Source: Caenorhabditis remanei (lineage: Eukaryota > Nematoda > Chromadorea > Rhabditida > Rhabditidae). Taken from it: a stretch of 64,000 bases of DNA. The notes under the pieces are model-generated. The model made no database searches. It was given only the letters and a program-made list of their open reading frames with translations, and was not told where the DNA came from. The position numbers were made by a program, and so were the translations under genes. Positions 1 through 9,151 of the stretch are shown piece by piece. The stretch is from assembly GCF_010183535.1 (NCBI RefSeq), contig NC_071329.1, forward strand, positions 19,871,724 to 19,935,723, read 5' to 3'. Within the stretch, counting starts at the first letter, position 1; each line of letters opens with the position of its first letter.

Positions 1-677
1 AACTTCAAGATACAGACCAAGTAAAAACATAATATGTACCAAGTTGTCTAACAAAATTACGTTTTATCACTTTTTTGCTCGCCAGGGAGTTGAACTAAGA
101 TTCTGAGAATTAGGAATTACCGGTGTGTTTGACTAGTATTCAAACATTTAGGTTTAAAAATATATAAAATAATCAGTTTTTGGCTGTTGGTTTATAGGAT
201 ATGCCGTATTGTATGTTTAAGTGCAATAAGGTTGTAAAGAAGGTTTTGTATTTATATCACTAATTGAATTTTAGCACTAAGTTAAGCTGATATACACAAT
301 TTTCAAATAGCTCAGCCGAAGCTTTCTTACTATCTATCATGTAATCCAACATGTTTTACTCAATTGCTCATCTTTTCTGATAGGTCAACCTATACACATT
401 TTCTTATGATATTTCTTCTGATCCACTTGCGCAATTCTACTCTACAATTTTCGGATTACCTATATTTCCTGATTCAAATATCATTGACAATCTGCCTTCG
501 AATCAACACTGAGAATGAGATCCGCCCATTTTTTGGTCCCCTGTGGTTTTGGGACAGCGACGACATTGCCCGCCTACTTTTTTTCTCAGTTTCTCATAGG
601 TTTACATTATTCATTTCCATATTTCTTCTTTTCTTTTCTTCAAAATTTTCATCCACCTCACTTCCTTATTTAAGGAA
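1..677. other. Intergenic / upstream region of serpentine receptor gene
   Basis: AT-rich sequence with no gene that I can support. The open frame at 364-738 is hydrophobic, low-complexity and out of frame with the receptor exon that follows, so I regard it as chance. The pyrimidine-rich stretch at about 590-665 lies just before the receptor start codon and could be 5' UTR or promoter. Confidence 0.5.
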
Positions 678-3450
678 ATGTCAACCATCTCTGAGGTTTC
701 CCAACCTTCGCCATCGTTTCGTTTCCAGTCCAACATGATTCCTGGCTACGCTATGCAGGTGATGTGTATCGCCTTTTATAGCTGTGTTGTCATTGTGGTC
801 CATCGGATCAAAAGTACTGATTGTCAAGCTGCACCATTCTACACGCTCTTCTTTTATGTTGGTAAGTCAAACTACTGAACAGTTTTCTCTTAAGAACTTT
901 ATAACTTCAAACTTTTATATTCAAAACTATATGCTTGGTTTCTCTGAGAGGACAAACTTCGAAAAGATTATGGTTCTATTGTTTTTGCCTCGAGCTTGTA
1001 AACTGCTTTGTTTTTCGTACTCTTCGTACTCTCTTTCGATACACGAATTACCTGTTTTCAGTTTTCGGGAAGAGTTTCCATTTTTGGCGAAATTGATAGA
1101 AAATCACGTATTCTGACTTTTGTTTTTAAATGATTTGAGGTTTGGTTACCGGGTCAAAACTACAAAGTGATTTGATACTAATCGTAGCTTTATTGGCAAC
1201 ATTTGTGTGAACGTCATCAAAAAACATATATGTATAGGTTACTCGCCTTGTGGAGTTGTTCTACATCTATGTTTACTGAAAATGTTATGTCTTCTGGTGG
1301 CGGGAGAAGGGACTTATAAAACCATTTATTACATGGTGAGAATCAACAACTAAGAGTTCTCTACATCTTATATAGGCAGATCTTCTTGCCACGTGTGACC
1401 TCGGGGTTGGACGTTCACTAGGCTAGGCCATGCTAGTTCACGCCACAACACCTCCCTTTCTTTAATAAAAGTTCGTTTGTCTACTGTCTTGCATATTCGG
1501 TTCTTCCACGACAGCCGCTGCCTAGACTCCACAGCATTTCTTCTTTTGGACCCATGTCCGCATCATTGCTTCGATCTTCTGATCTTCAGCCAACGATCTT
1601 CAGCAGATGTCATTTCCCTATGCATCTCACAGCTTCCACACGAAATCTACCATTCGAAATCGTTGAACACGAGTACCTCGATCCATCTTCACTCGGCGCT
1701 GCTGCTGGTTCTTCTACTTCCACTTCTACTGTTACTGCTTCTACGGTTTCTTCCTTCTGGGTGATCCGATGATCCTGAGCTCCTCGCTCTCCTACCCTTC
1801 TCCTCCACCAAAGGACATAACAGGCGCACCAGCCAACGGTCCCGTCCGACATGCCAAGCCCCCGGGCGTCGGTTCGTTGTTCAGATCCTGATCGCCAATT
1901 GTTATGTCTTCTGGTGGCGGGAGAAGGGACTTATAAAACCATTTATTTACATGGTGAGAATCAACAACTAAGAGTTCTCTACATCTTATATAGGCAGATC
2001 TTCTTGCCACGTGTGACCTCGGGGTTGGACGTTCACTAGGCTAGGCCATGCTAGTTCACGCCACAACAGAAAAAGTGTGGAACGTTCTAAATATAAATGT
2101 CAACGTCATTATACAGTGACATAATCTCAGTTTGAGCAGACTGTGAATTAATTGCCTTGAGGTTTCAGAGCGTAGGCCTTTGAGGTGATGACGCTAGAAA
2201 CGCTAAACCGTCTAGAATCTAATACAATGTATCTATCATCAACGGGCGGCACTAAAATGAGTTATTTGATATTGAAACAAAGTTGATGTCCGTTGAGATT
2301 TGGTTTATATCAAAATTGAAAAGTATATCAATGACCTTAAGAAGGAGGATGAGATAAAATAGAATAAAGTTTTGCTGAGGTTTTAGCAATCTCTGTCAAT
2401 ACCTTTGGGAGTTAAGGGCTGCTGCACTTATAGTCGTGAACTTTGACTGGTTTTATTTCTCTGGAGACGTTTTTAGTATAATCAAGTAGCTATAATCAAA
2501 GTTTGATTCTCGTACAACCGATCTTTTGATTTTCAGGACTTGTCGACATCGGCCATGCATGCGCTCTCTTCTGGATGTGTTTTGAACATGAGGTCATCCG
2601 AGGAGAAGTACTGTACCCGATCACTTTTATATGTAGTCTAGCCACCTGTTTCTGCTACCTCGTAAATATTATTGGAAATGGATTAATGGCTATTAATCGT
2701 TATTCAGCAACCTATTTGGGACATCATCAGGTAATCGAGCAAATCCGAACGTTTTGAGTGGGGTTCTGAAGTTTTCAGCATTTCTCAAAGAACCGCACTA
2801 CCGCGTATCTGACTGCCACGTTCATTTTGGCAGCAATTTCATCCATCCCAGCTATATTTCGCGAAAGAACGTATCTGCTGATTGATGGCGAATGGACTTT
2901 CACACTAACTCCAATTTGGTTGATCCATGTACGTTTCAATTAAATTTGTTGTGTCCTCTAATTCTTGAATTTTCAGTTGCAACGCTACATCATCATCGGC
3001 TGGATGATTGTCTATTTTATTGTTGCCCCAGTTTTCTCTATAATGGCTTGGCTAAGAATCAAGAATTTCATTCATTCTGTCCGTTATCATAAGAGTGATC
3101 ACACTATAATTTACTTCAATGTTGCACACATCATCTGCCATTTCTTGATTTTATGCTTCGAGATTTTTGAAGTCTACAAACCGGATAATACTCTTATATC
3201 CTTTGTCCACGAACATGTAAGTTGAAAAAGTGGATAAGAAAACAAGATGTTGAATAAATTGTAGATATTTCAGTTCTACGTCTTCTTGTTTGGTGCCATT
3301 GTCTTCAATGGATTCAGTATTGTCTTCACTACTAAACGTGTTCGTCAGGGTCTTACAAAACTCGTTTGCCGTGTCACTGAATTTGGAAGAGGAAAAGTGT
3401 CAAGCTCCAACCCAACGACTCAAATTTTTCAAGTTTCCGGTCGCTTTTAA
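678..3450 (+). CDS. Seven-transmembrane serpentine (chemosensory-type) receptor, 5 exons, 314 aa
   Basis: Exons 678-861, 2537-2730, 2779-2928, 2977-3216 and 3274-3450 join in phase to give 314 residues. All junctions are GT-AG. The product has seven hydrophobic segments, at roughly residues 20-42, 54-76, 90-118, 132-152, 180-203, 222-242 and 259-278, and a short polar tail. The segment ending in MAINRYSA after TM3 resembles the NRY/NRF motif of nematode sr-superfamily receptors (srg/srv/srxa-like); I cannot assign the class. Such proteins are usually G-protein-coupled receptors of sensory neurons. The start was chosen as the first Met in frame with exon 2. Intron 1 is 1675 nt against 45-60 nt for the others, because it holds the LTR element at 1283-2068. 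Confidence 0.8.
1283..1450 (-). repeat. 3' LTR of miniature LTR element
   Basis: 168-bp terminal repeat with TG..CA ends. Next to it, at 1451-1463, is the polypurine tract read on the minus strand, which makes this the 3' LTR. Confidence 0.88.
1610..1852 (-). CDS. Short internal ORF of the LTR element (possible gag remnant)
   Basis: An 80-codon frame on the element's own strand, starting 48 nt downstream of the 5' LTR. The product has an Arg-rich stretch near residues 15-23, then a Glu/Val-rich part, and ends within the element. I recognise no domain. It may be the 5' end of a truncated gag, or simply unconstrained sequence. Confidence 0.3.
   Translation of the reverse strand: MSDGTVGWCACYVLWWRRRVGERGAQDHRITQKEETVEAVTVEVEVEEPAAAPSEDGSRYSCSTISNGRFRVEAVRCIGK
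1900..2068 (-). repeat. 5' LTR of miniature LTR element
   Basis: 169-bp repeat identical to 1283-1450 except for one extra T in the TTTATTTAC stretch. The candidate primer-binding site (1881-1898, minus strand) is separated from it by one base, which sets the orientation. Confidence 0.88.
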
Positions 3451-3614
3451 CCAGCGAAGTTTGTCTTAAATACTTAACTTATTGGATTTCTGTGAAATTA
3501 TTTATCAACATTGTTTTATTAATGAAGGACTATATATAAAAATATAAGGTTTTCAGTACAATAGCAAATTGAAAATGATCGCTTACTGGTATATAGAAAA
3601 ACTCATCGATCAAC

Positions 3615-4225
3615 TTAAAATTTGATATCTGGGTTATTTCTTTTCAAAGCAGCTTGATCTTCCGCAGACAACGTCTGGAACTCCTGATGAAGTCGTTTTG
3701 CCTCAGCATCGTCAATTGGTTTCCCAGTTGTTAAGGAGCAAAGAGTATGAGTAACCATGTGAATGAGCTGAAAATGAAGTATACTCAACATATTTTGATA
3801 ATGTGGAGAAAACTAGAGTGTGAAATTAATACCGACCACTTGCATACGAGTAGTATAACTATGTGAATGTAATAAAGTATTAAAAATACCTTGGGCAGTT
3901 ACAAACACTCGCTCATATGCACTTTATGAAAAACTTTCTAACCTTCTTAGCATATTCAATGGCAGAAGGAGATAGTCCTTCCAAACGTCTCTTATTTCCC
4001 TCGAGCACATTGGCCAAACGGTTTCCTAAATCCGGGTGTTTCTTTGAAACTTCTTGAATCATTTCGCCACATTGAGAGAAACATGCATGCTTTTGGAATA
4101 CCTGGTAATTAATACAGAAGCAGTAAAAAGTGAGTGAGTGATTTATTAGGGTATACCTCGTGAAGAACCGGCTTCTCTTCGGCAGTAATTGATGAGGAGA
4201 ACTCCAATTGTTCAGTTGGGAACAT
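3615..4225 (-). CDS. far-7: Fatty-acid/retinol-binding protein, FAR-7-like, 3 exons, 126 aa
   Basis: Exons 4225-4157, 4101-3943 and 3767-3615 join in phase 0 to encode 126 residues. The product is helical and charged, with the FAR-type stretch GLSPSAIEYAKK and a C-terminal segment ending LKRNNPDIKF. FAR proteins are nematode-specific helical carriers of fatty acids and retinol. No signal peptide is present, which agrees with what is known of Ce-FAR-7 and separates it from the secreted FARs. The Met lies two bases after TTTCAG (acceptor at 4228-4230), so the messenger is probably trans-spliced directly at the start codon. Three Cys residues lie in exons 2 and 3. The small membrane-protein gene upstream has the same orientation. 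Confidence 0.82.
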
Positions 4226-4484
4226 GTCTGAAATAGAAAAACTGGGTATGATCTACCGTATTTTCTTTAAATGATCGACATGCCGCTCTATTTTTTTGAA
4301 TGAAGAGTTCTGAGTGACATTTTCTATAACAGAGCTTGACTAATGTTATGCAGAAAGTCTTTAAGTACAAACACAACAGAAATGTTCTTAACTGGATTTC
4401 TTTTAAAAATAGAATTTTGCGAAATCTGATTGTTTGATTCTTCTGACTCTTGTTTTTCCAAATTTTTGAACCCGTGGTTTAGAC

Positions 4485-6234
4485 TCACTTTTGACACATT
4501 CTGGTAGGGATGCAACACTCATTCTCAGATTTTGGGAGATGAAAAAACCTGGAAAAAGGACAACGTTTTAGAAAGCAGAGGTCATTTTTATTTATCAAAA
4601 ACCGATAGTGAATACTGATAGAATGGTCAAATGTCACAAGGAGATCAGAAAAAAGTGTTACCACCTGAAAAATCACGTAGAATAAATAGGAGAAGAGAAA
4701 AACCGGTTAATCGCGGTGTCCCACGACACGCAAATCGACCAAAAACAACACATTTTTGAAGTATTTCTGTCCGTTTCTCTAATGTTCTTTTATACGTGAT
4801 CCACTGATGGGCGGGACGGTAACCAGCAACAAATTTTGGACAGAAAGATAGACAAACAAGGAAAAAGAAGAGTATTTTCGAATCGGTGATTCGATTTAAA
4901 GAAGATGAGGGTAGTGGAAATTTGTTTGTGATTGGTGATGATTTGATGACAAGGAGACAGATTTGATGATGAAGAAAAACACTAGAATTGTTTAAAAGTG
5001 GCAAACAATTAGGCTGTGTTACGAAACTTTTATTTAGAAAAAAACAGAACAAACAAGAATCAAAATCAAAAATCACGAAATTTTCCAGAAAATAGAAAGT
5101 GAGTGAAGAGCGAGATGAATACCAACGGAAACTGTCGTTGCCCAAGCAGAATAGAGAGAAGGAATCTTAATAATTGGGTTTCTCAGTAAGCTGATCTGTG
5201 AAATTTTTCATACCTGATAATCTTTCCAATGTGACAAGACAATTTGGGTAACAAGTTGGTAGGTAGTGGAGAGGGCGATGTGTACCAACGGCCAACTGGA
5301 GAATAAACATTGTTTAGTGTCTCGAATTTTTTTCCGGTTCAAAAAGTGTAATTTTCTGTACCTTTTGTTGATTTTTAAAGAAATTGTACCAAGAATTGCT
5401 AACTTGTCTATTTTTTGTAATTGGGTTGTATAGTTTCCCGTTTTTTTTGTACTGAATTACAAGATCAATTTGAAATCAGGTAAAAACAATCCATGTCTGG
5501 CGTAATGCTGGGTCCAAAGTAACTTTTTCGCGGAAAATCCGCGCGGAAAAAGTGTCCAAAGTAGCCGTTTCTTTTCCGCGTTTTCCTCTGCGCCTTTAAG
5601 CTAATCGCGGCGAGACCAGCGCATTTTTTAGGAGGGAAAGTTAAATTTTCGAAATTAAATTTTTTTTTGAATTCCCTCCAAAAAAGTGAGCTGGTCTCAC
5701 CGCGATTACCTTAAAGACGCAGAGGAAAACGGGGAAAAGAAATGGCTACTTTGGACACTTTTTCCGCGAAAAAGTTACTTTGGACGCAGCATAAAGATTT
5801 CACTTTTAAATACAGATGTTTAAAACACCCACCCAAACTTACATATGCAAAAACCTTCTTGCGTGTGAGTCCGTTTTCATTTCGACTTTGAAGATTACAA
5901 ACAAAAGAACCAGAATAACGAGTAATCCGATTCCAATGACCACGAGACAAAAAACTGTAATAATTTTCTCTCCTTTAACTACTAGGTTTTGAAATTTACC
6001 ATTAAAATGTGTCAACACAGGAATATCAACTCTGCTCCATTGTATTAACAGAAAGTAAAACATGGCTGCGTGAACAAGAGACGATAAAGAATGAAGTATT
6101 ATCAAAACTCGTTTTTTTCTGAAACTCAGATTATACAATGTACCTTGAGAAGCAAAAAAAACTTACATAGGGTCAAGTGCAGGACTTTTCAAAACTTTGG
6201 AGATAATTTCTTCCGAGTTTTCTTCTACTGACAT
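4485..6234 (-). CDS. Small multi-pass membrane protein, unrecognised family; 3' end uncertain
   Basis: Exons 6234-6167, 6118-5843 and 5295-5214 join in frame (68+276+82 nt = 142 codons) with canonical splice sites, including a 48-nt first intron. The protein has an acidic N-terminus, hydrophobic segments at about residues 28-48 and 79-103, and a weaker one in exon 3. If the strong GTAAGT donor at 5842 is not used, translation stops at 5839 and the product is 115 aa. Downstream, an exon 4664-4485 (good TTTTTCAG acceptor, 59 codons, phase matched) could complete it to about 201 aa; a shorter exon at 5133 is also possible. Intron 2 contains the palindrome 5505-5792. I do not recognise the family. 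The match of phase and splice sites supports exons 1-3; the last exon is a guess. Confidence 0.55.
5505..5792. repeat. Inverted-repeat element (about 288 bp) in intron of small membrane-protein gene
   Basis: Left arm starting GCTGGGTCCAAAGTAACTTT matches the reverse complement of the right arm ending in AAAGTTACTTTGGACGCAGC. Pairing continues through CGCGGAAAA, TTTCCTCTGCG and GCGGCGAGACCAGC blocks to a short AT-rich centre near 5648. It looks like a fold-back non-autonomous DNA element. Confidence 0.85.
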
Positions 6235-6724
6235 TTTGAAAAAAACAAACAATTTCTTCAAAATCACTTATCAGTTACTGACCCGCAATTTTTCTATGCT
6301 TATAATCAGTTATCAATAGGTGCTAGTCAGTTCCAGGGAGAACGATCAGATGATTGATAAGAATTATTATGTTCAGAAAACATAGGAAGGTGTTTGGCTT
6401 GAATGGGTAATAAAATTTTTTAGCCTTTACTTTTCCAGAAAAATACGTTTTTCGACAGCATTTTGTTTGATGGATCAAAATTTGATAGGGTGTATTACGA
6501 GGCTTTTTTAAGATGGTGAAAGCTGTAACAGTCACTTAAGATAAAAAGAAGCATTTTTGATGAATAGAAAATAAGCAGTTTCCTTTCCCTCTATTCAACA
6601 ATTTCAAGTACTTTTATTTTTTCTGCCATTCTATGTACATTTCAATGGAAATCCGGATTTCTTCCCGTCTCATTCCGTTCCTCTTCATTCTCCTCTCTCT
6701 GTACCGCCCATTTTGGTTTGAAAC

Positions 6725-6731
6725 TATATAA
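6725..6731 (+). promoter_or_regulatory. TATA-like box upstream of collagen gene
   Basis: TATATAA lies 61 nt upstream of the collagen start codon. Many nematode cuticle collagen genes have a TATA box at about this distance, so the position fits, but the motif is common in AT-rich DNA. Confidence 0.4.
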
Positions 6732-6791
6732 ACTTGTCTGTATGACTAGTTTTGCTGAATTTCCGTGTTCTATAGAAACCTTCGCAAAACA

Positions 6792-8121
6792 ATGAGTTGG
6801 AACTTCAAATTCCAACTGTCGACGTTAGTTCGAGTGGCGTTTGTTTCGTCTTCTTTACTCATTTCACTATGTTTATTTTTAATTATGATGACGTCACGGG
6901 AGATTTCCGATTTTCGTGAACAGACATTAGATGATCTGAAAGAGTGGAAGGTTGGTAGTTTTTCTGAATTTTTGTTGAATTTTTAAACTTTTTTCCAGTA
7001 TTTTTCTGAAGCTGCTTGGAAAGAAATGACTAGCCTCACAATTCGCAAAACTCGAAGTGTAAGTGGCAACGCTGGAAATGCAGGAAACAGATTCTGGACA
7101 AAAAGATCTTACGACAATTATGCCCCAGCGCAGCAACAAGTCAACTCATATGCTAGAGTGAATAGTTATGCTACTGCTCCAGTGCTACAACATCCAACAC
7201 AACAGTTTGATCAGTGCAGTATGTTTTATAAATACTTTTTTGAAACAATTTTTAAAATTTTCAGACTGTGCTCAACGGGCTAATAACTGTCCTCCGGGCC
7301 CTCAAGGTTCTATTGGTTTTCCTGGCGCACCTGGAGAACCTGGTTCTCGTGGACTGGACGGACGCCCTGGAGCAAACGGAGTCGCTTTAACAGCATACGA
7401 TCAAGAAATTCCAGGATGTATTGTATGTCCACAAGGACCACAAGGACCTCCGGGACCGACAGGCCAGGCTGGTCCACAAGGAGTTCCAGGACTTCCTGGA
7501 AATCCAGGTTACAATCCACCGCCAGGTCAACCAGGACCACCAGGACAATGTGGAGATAAGGGAAGGGATGGACCGAGTGGAACACCTGGAATCAAAGGAG
7601 CGCCCGGAGAAAACTCGATTTGCCCGATTTCTCTTCCTGGAAGGAAAGGCCCACCGGGGGCCCCTGGACAGTGTGGACCACCTGGACCACCTGGTTACAC
7701 ACCACCTCCAGGACCTCCGGGAGTACCGGGAGTACAAGGAGAGGATGGGCTGAATGGAGAGCCTGGGGAGCCAGGAGTTACAGGGTATCCAGGTGTTCGT
7801 GGACCACCTGGTCAAGATGCAGAATACTGTCCATGTCCACCAAAGAATGCAGGTGTCAATAGGCACAGTTATGCTGAGCCGCCAGGTTAGATTCTTTGTG
7901 TTAATGACGCTTACTTTTATTCATCTCCAGTTACAGTTTCCACAAGCTATGCAATTTCACCTCAACAAAGTAGATATGTTACCGAATACAACAAGGAAGA
8001 TGAATATCGGAAGAGAGTTCTGGCCAGAGTTCTCAAAAAACAAAGAAGACTACTGTTGGCGACAAGGGCTAAGAATGTCCGAAGAAAACCTGTTAATCTG
8101 AATGTTACCAGCACAGTTTAA
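6792..8121 (+). CDS. col-69: Cuticle collagen with N-terminal transmembrane anchor, 4 exons, 396 aa
   Basis: Exons 6792-6950, 6999-7218, 7265-7885 and 7931-8121 join in phase to 396 residues. The order is typical of nematode cuticle collagens: a short N-terminal cytoplasmic part, one hydrophobic signal-anchor (about residues 12-36), a non-triple-helical region with basic processing-type sites (RKTR, WTKR), a Cys cluster, then interrupted Gly-X-Y blocks separated by Cys-containing breaks. The C-terminal tail after the last Gly-X-Y block (from about residue 310) is long, Lys/Arg-rich and non-collagenous, which is unusual. The Met at 6792 is preferred to the upstream Met at 6765 because it gives the standard MSW-type start near the TATA-like box. 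AATAAA is at 8126-8131. The symbol rests on neighbours sgn-1 and far-7 (K01A2 region, from memory). Confidence 0.82.
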
Positions 8122-8232
8122 CGGAAATAAATAATTTTCCAGCTTTATTTGTTGAGGTAAATAGGTATGTACAAAAAATCATCGGTTTCAATAGACACTT
8201 AACACATATTCCCAATCCAAATTCACATCGAC

Positions 8233-9151
8233 CTAATTGGGCATAGTCGGTGCTCGCATTGCGGAGTTTGATCTTTTCTGAATGTTCAATCGACTTCCTC
8301 CTGGATAAGTAACAGCTACAGAAGCCGATAATAGTCCACTGGATACAGGCGGAAAAATACGATGAGGGGATGACGGGGAGGTGACAGGCGGTGATGTAGA
8401 GTTTAGTTGAGACGAAGCACGACGGCGATGTGTTGATGTAGCCATGGCCTCGCGTAGTTTAATAGCACGAAGTTGTTGGGAAAGATGTGTTACTGTTTGG
8501 TTACGGTCGTTGAGCTCTTCGTTTAATTGACGAATACGGTCACTCTGAAAAATGGAATATTTTGTTAGAAAACTTTAATACGCGCAATATTTTTTTATTT
8601 TTAAAAATTACACGCTTCTCTAACATGGTTTTGAAGAAAATTGTCTCACCTGAATAGTTATCTGCTCCTGTAACTTTTGGATGGTAGACGTGACTTTCTT
8701 CTCAAGATTCTTTGTATATCCTTCTTTCTCCTGAATTATTTTCTCCAGTTCAGCTATCTTTTCCTCAGATTTATCATCGTTGCCTGCAGCGCTTCTTCTT
8801 TTCACTTCTCTCAACTCATTACCAAGTCGGTTTATTTCGTTATGCAATGATTTCAACATGTTTGATGTCTCGTTTTGAAGAAATTGAATTTGCGCTTTCT
8901 CGTGCTTCCTCCATTCATTGTCCCGTTCTTTCAAAGCTTTTTCAATCCGCTGTTCGAGTTCTTCAAACTGAAAATCTTGATTTTTGGAAAATATAGGCTC
9001 TTACGTCAAAGCTCACCTCAGAAGAAGGTTTTCCTTTGGTTAGCGGAGGGATTGATTCAGAACTTGATGAAGAGAACGAGCATCTATTCTGATGAGGTGC
9101 ATGAAATGAAGCTGTCTGGGAAGGAGGACGACTCACAAGTGCTGTGGACAT
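8233..9151 (-). CDS. CCDC92/CCDC74-like coiled-coil protein, 3 exons, 254 aa
   Basis: Exons 9151-9017, 8967-8650 and 8544-8233 join in phase 0 to 254 residues. A Ser/Pro-rich N-terminus (about 45 aa) is followed by coiled coil from about residue 46 to 190 and a Ser/Pro-rich, basic tail. The spacing FLQNETSNMLKSLHNEINRL resembles the conserved FLQ-E---LK-LH-EI-RL block of the vertebrate CCDC92 coiled-coil domain, and a later Q--I--L--QL--K--R block also fits; CCDC92 is centrosome/cilium associated in mammals. The start codon follows TTTTTTCAG by one base (candidate trans-splice site). The gene is convergent with the collagen gene, 111 bp apart. Family assignment is by eye. Confidence 0.7.

Larger units (their letters stand above)
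1283..2068 (-). mobile_element. Miniature LTR retrotransposon (TRIM-like) inside intron 1
   Basis: Two direct repeats of about 168 bp (1283-1450 and 1900-2068) begin TGTTATG and end CACAACA and differ only by one T in a run. They are flanked by a perfect 5-bp target-site duplication, GAAAA, at 1278-1282 and 2069-2073. On the minus strand the sequence two bases inside the upstream LTR begins TGGCGATCAGGATCTGAA. This has the form of an 18-nt tRNA primer-binding site (complement ends CCA and has the conserved C at position 61). The purine tract AAAGAAAGGGAGG at 1451-1463 abuts the downstream LTR. The internal region is only 449 bp and carries a short minus-strand frame (1852-1610) but no protease, reverse transcriptase or integrase. 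It is a non-autonomous copy, and near-identical LTRs point to recent insertion. Confidence 0.9.

Noticed and set aside
364..738. 124-aa open frame
   Set aside because: Hydrophobic low-complexity product, overlaps receptor exon 1 in another frame, no splice partner.
1477..1772. Plus-strand frames in the LTR element
   Set aside because: Primer site and polypurine tract place the element on the minus strand; these frames are antisense.
4645..5145. 166-aa minus-strand frame
   Set aside because: Composition is Phe/Ser/Leu-rich as expected for antisense of AT-rich DNA; better-supported exons lie in other frames around it.
7310..7866. Antisense and alternative frames across the collagen exon
   Set aside because: Produced by the Gly-X-Y codon pattern read in other frames.
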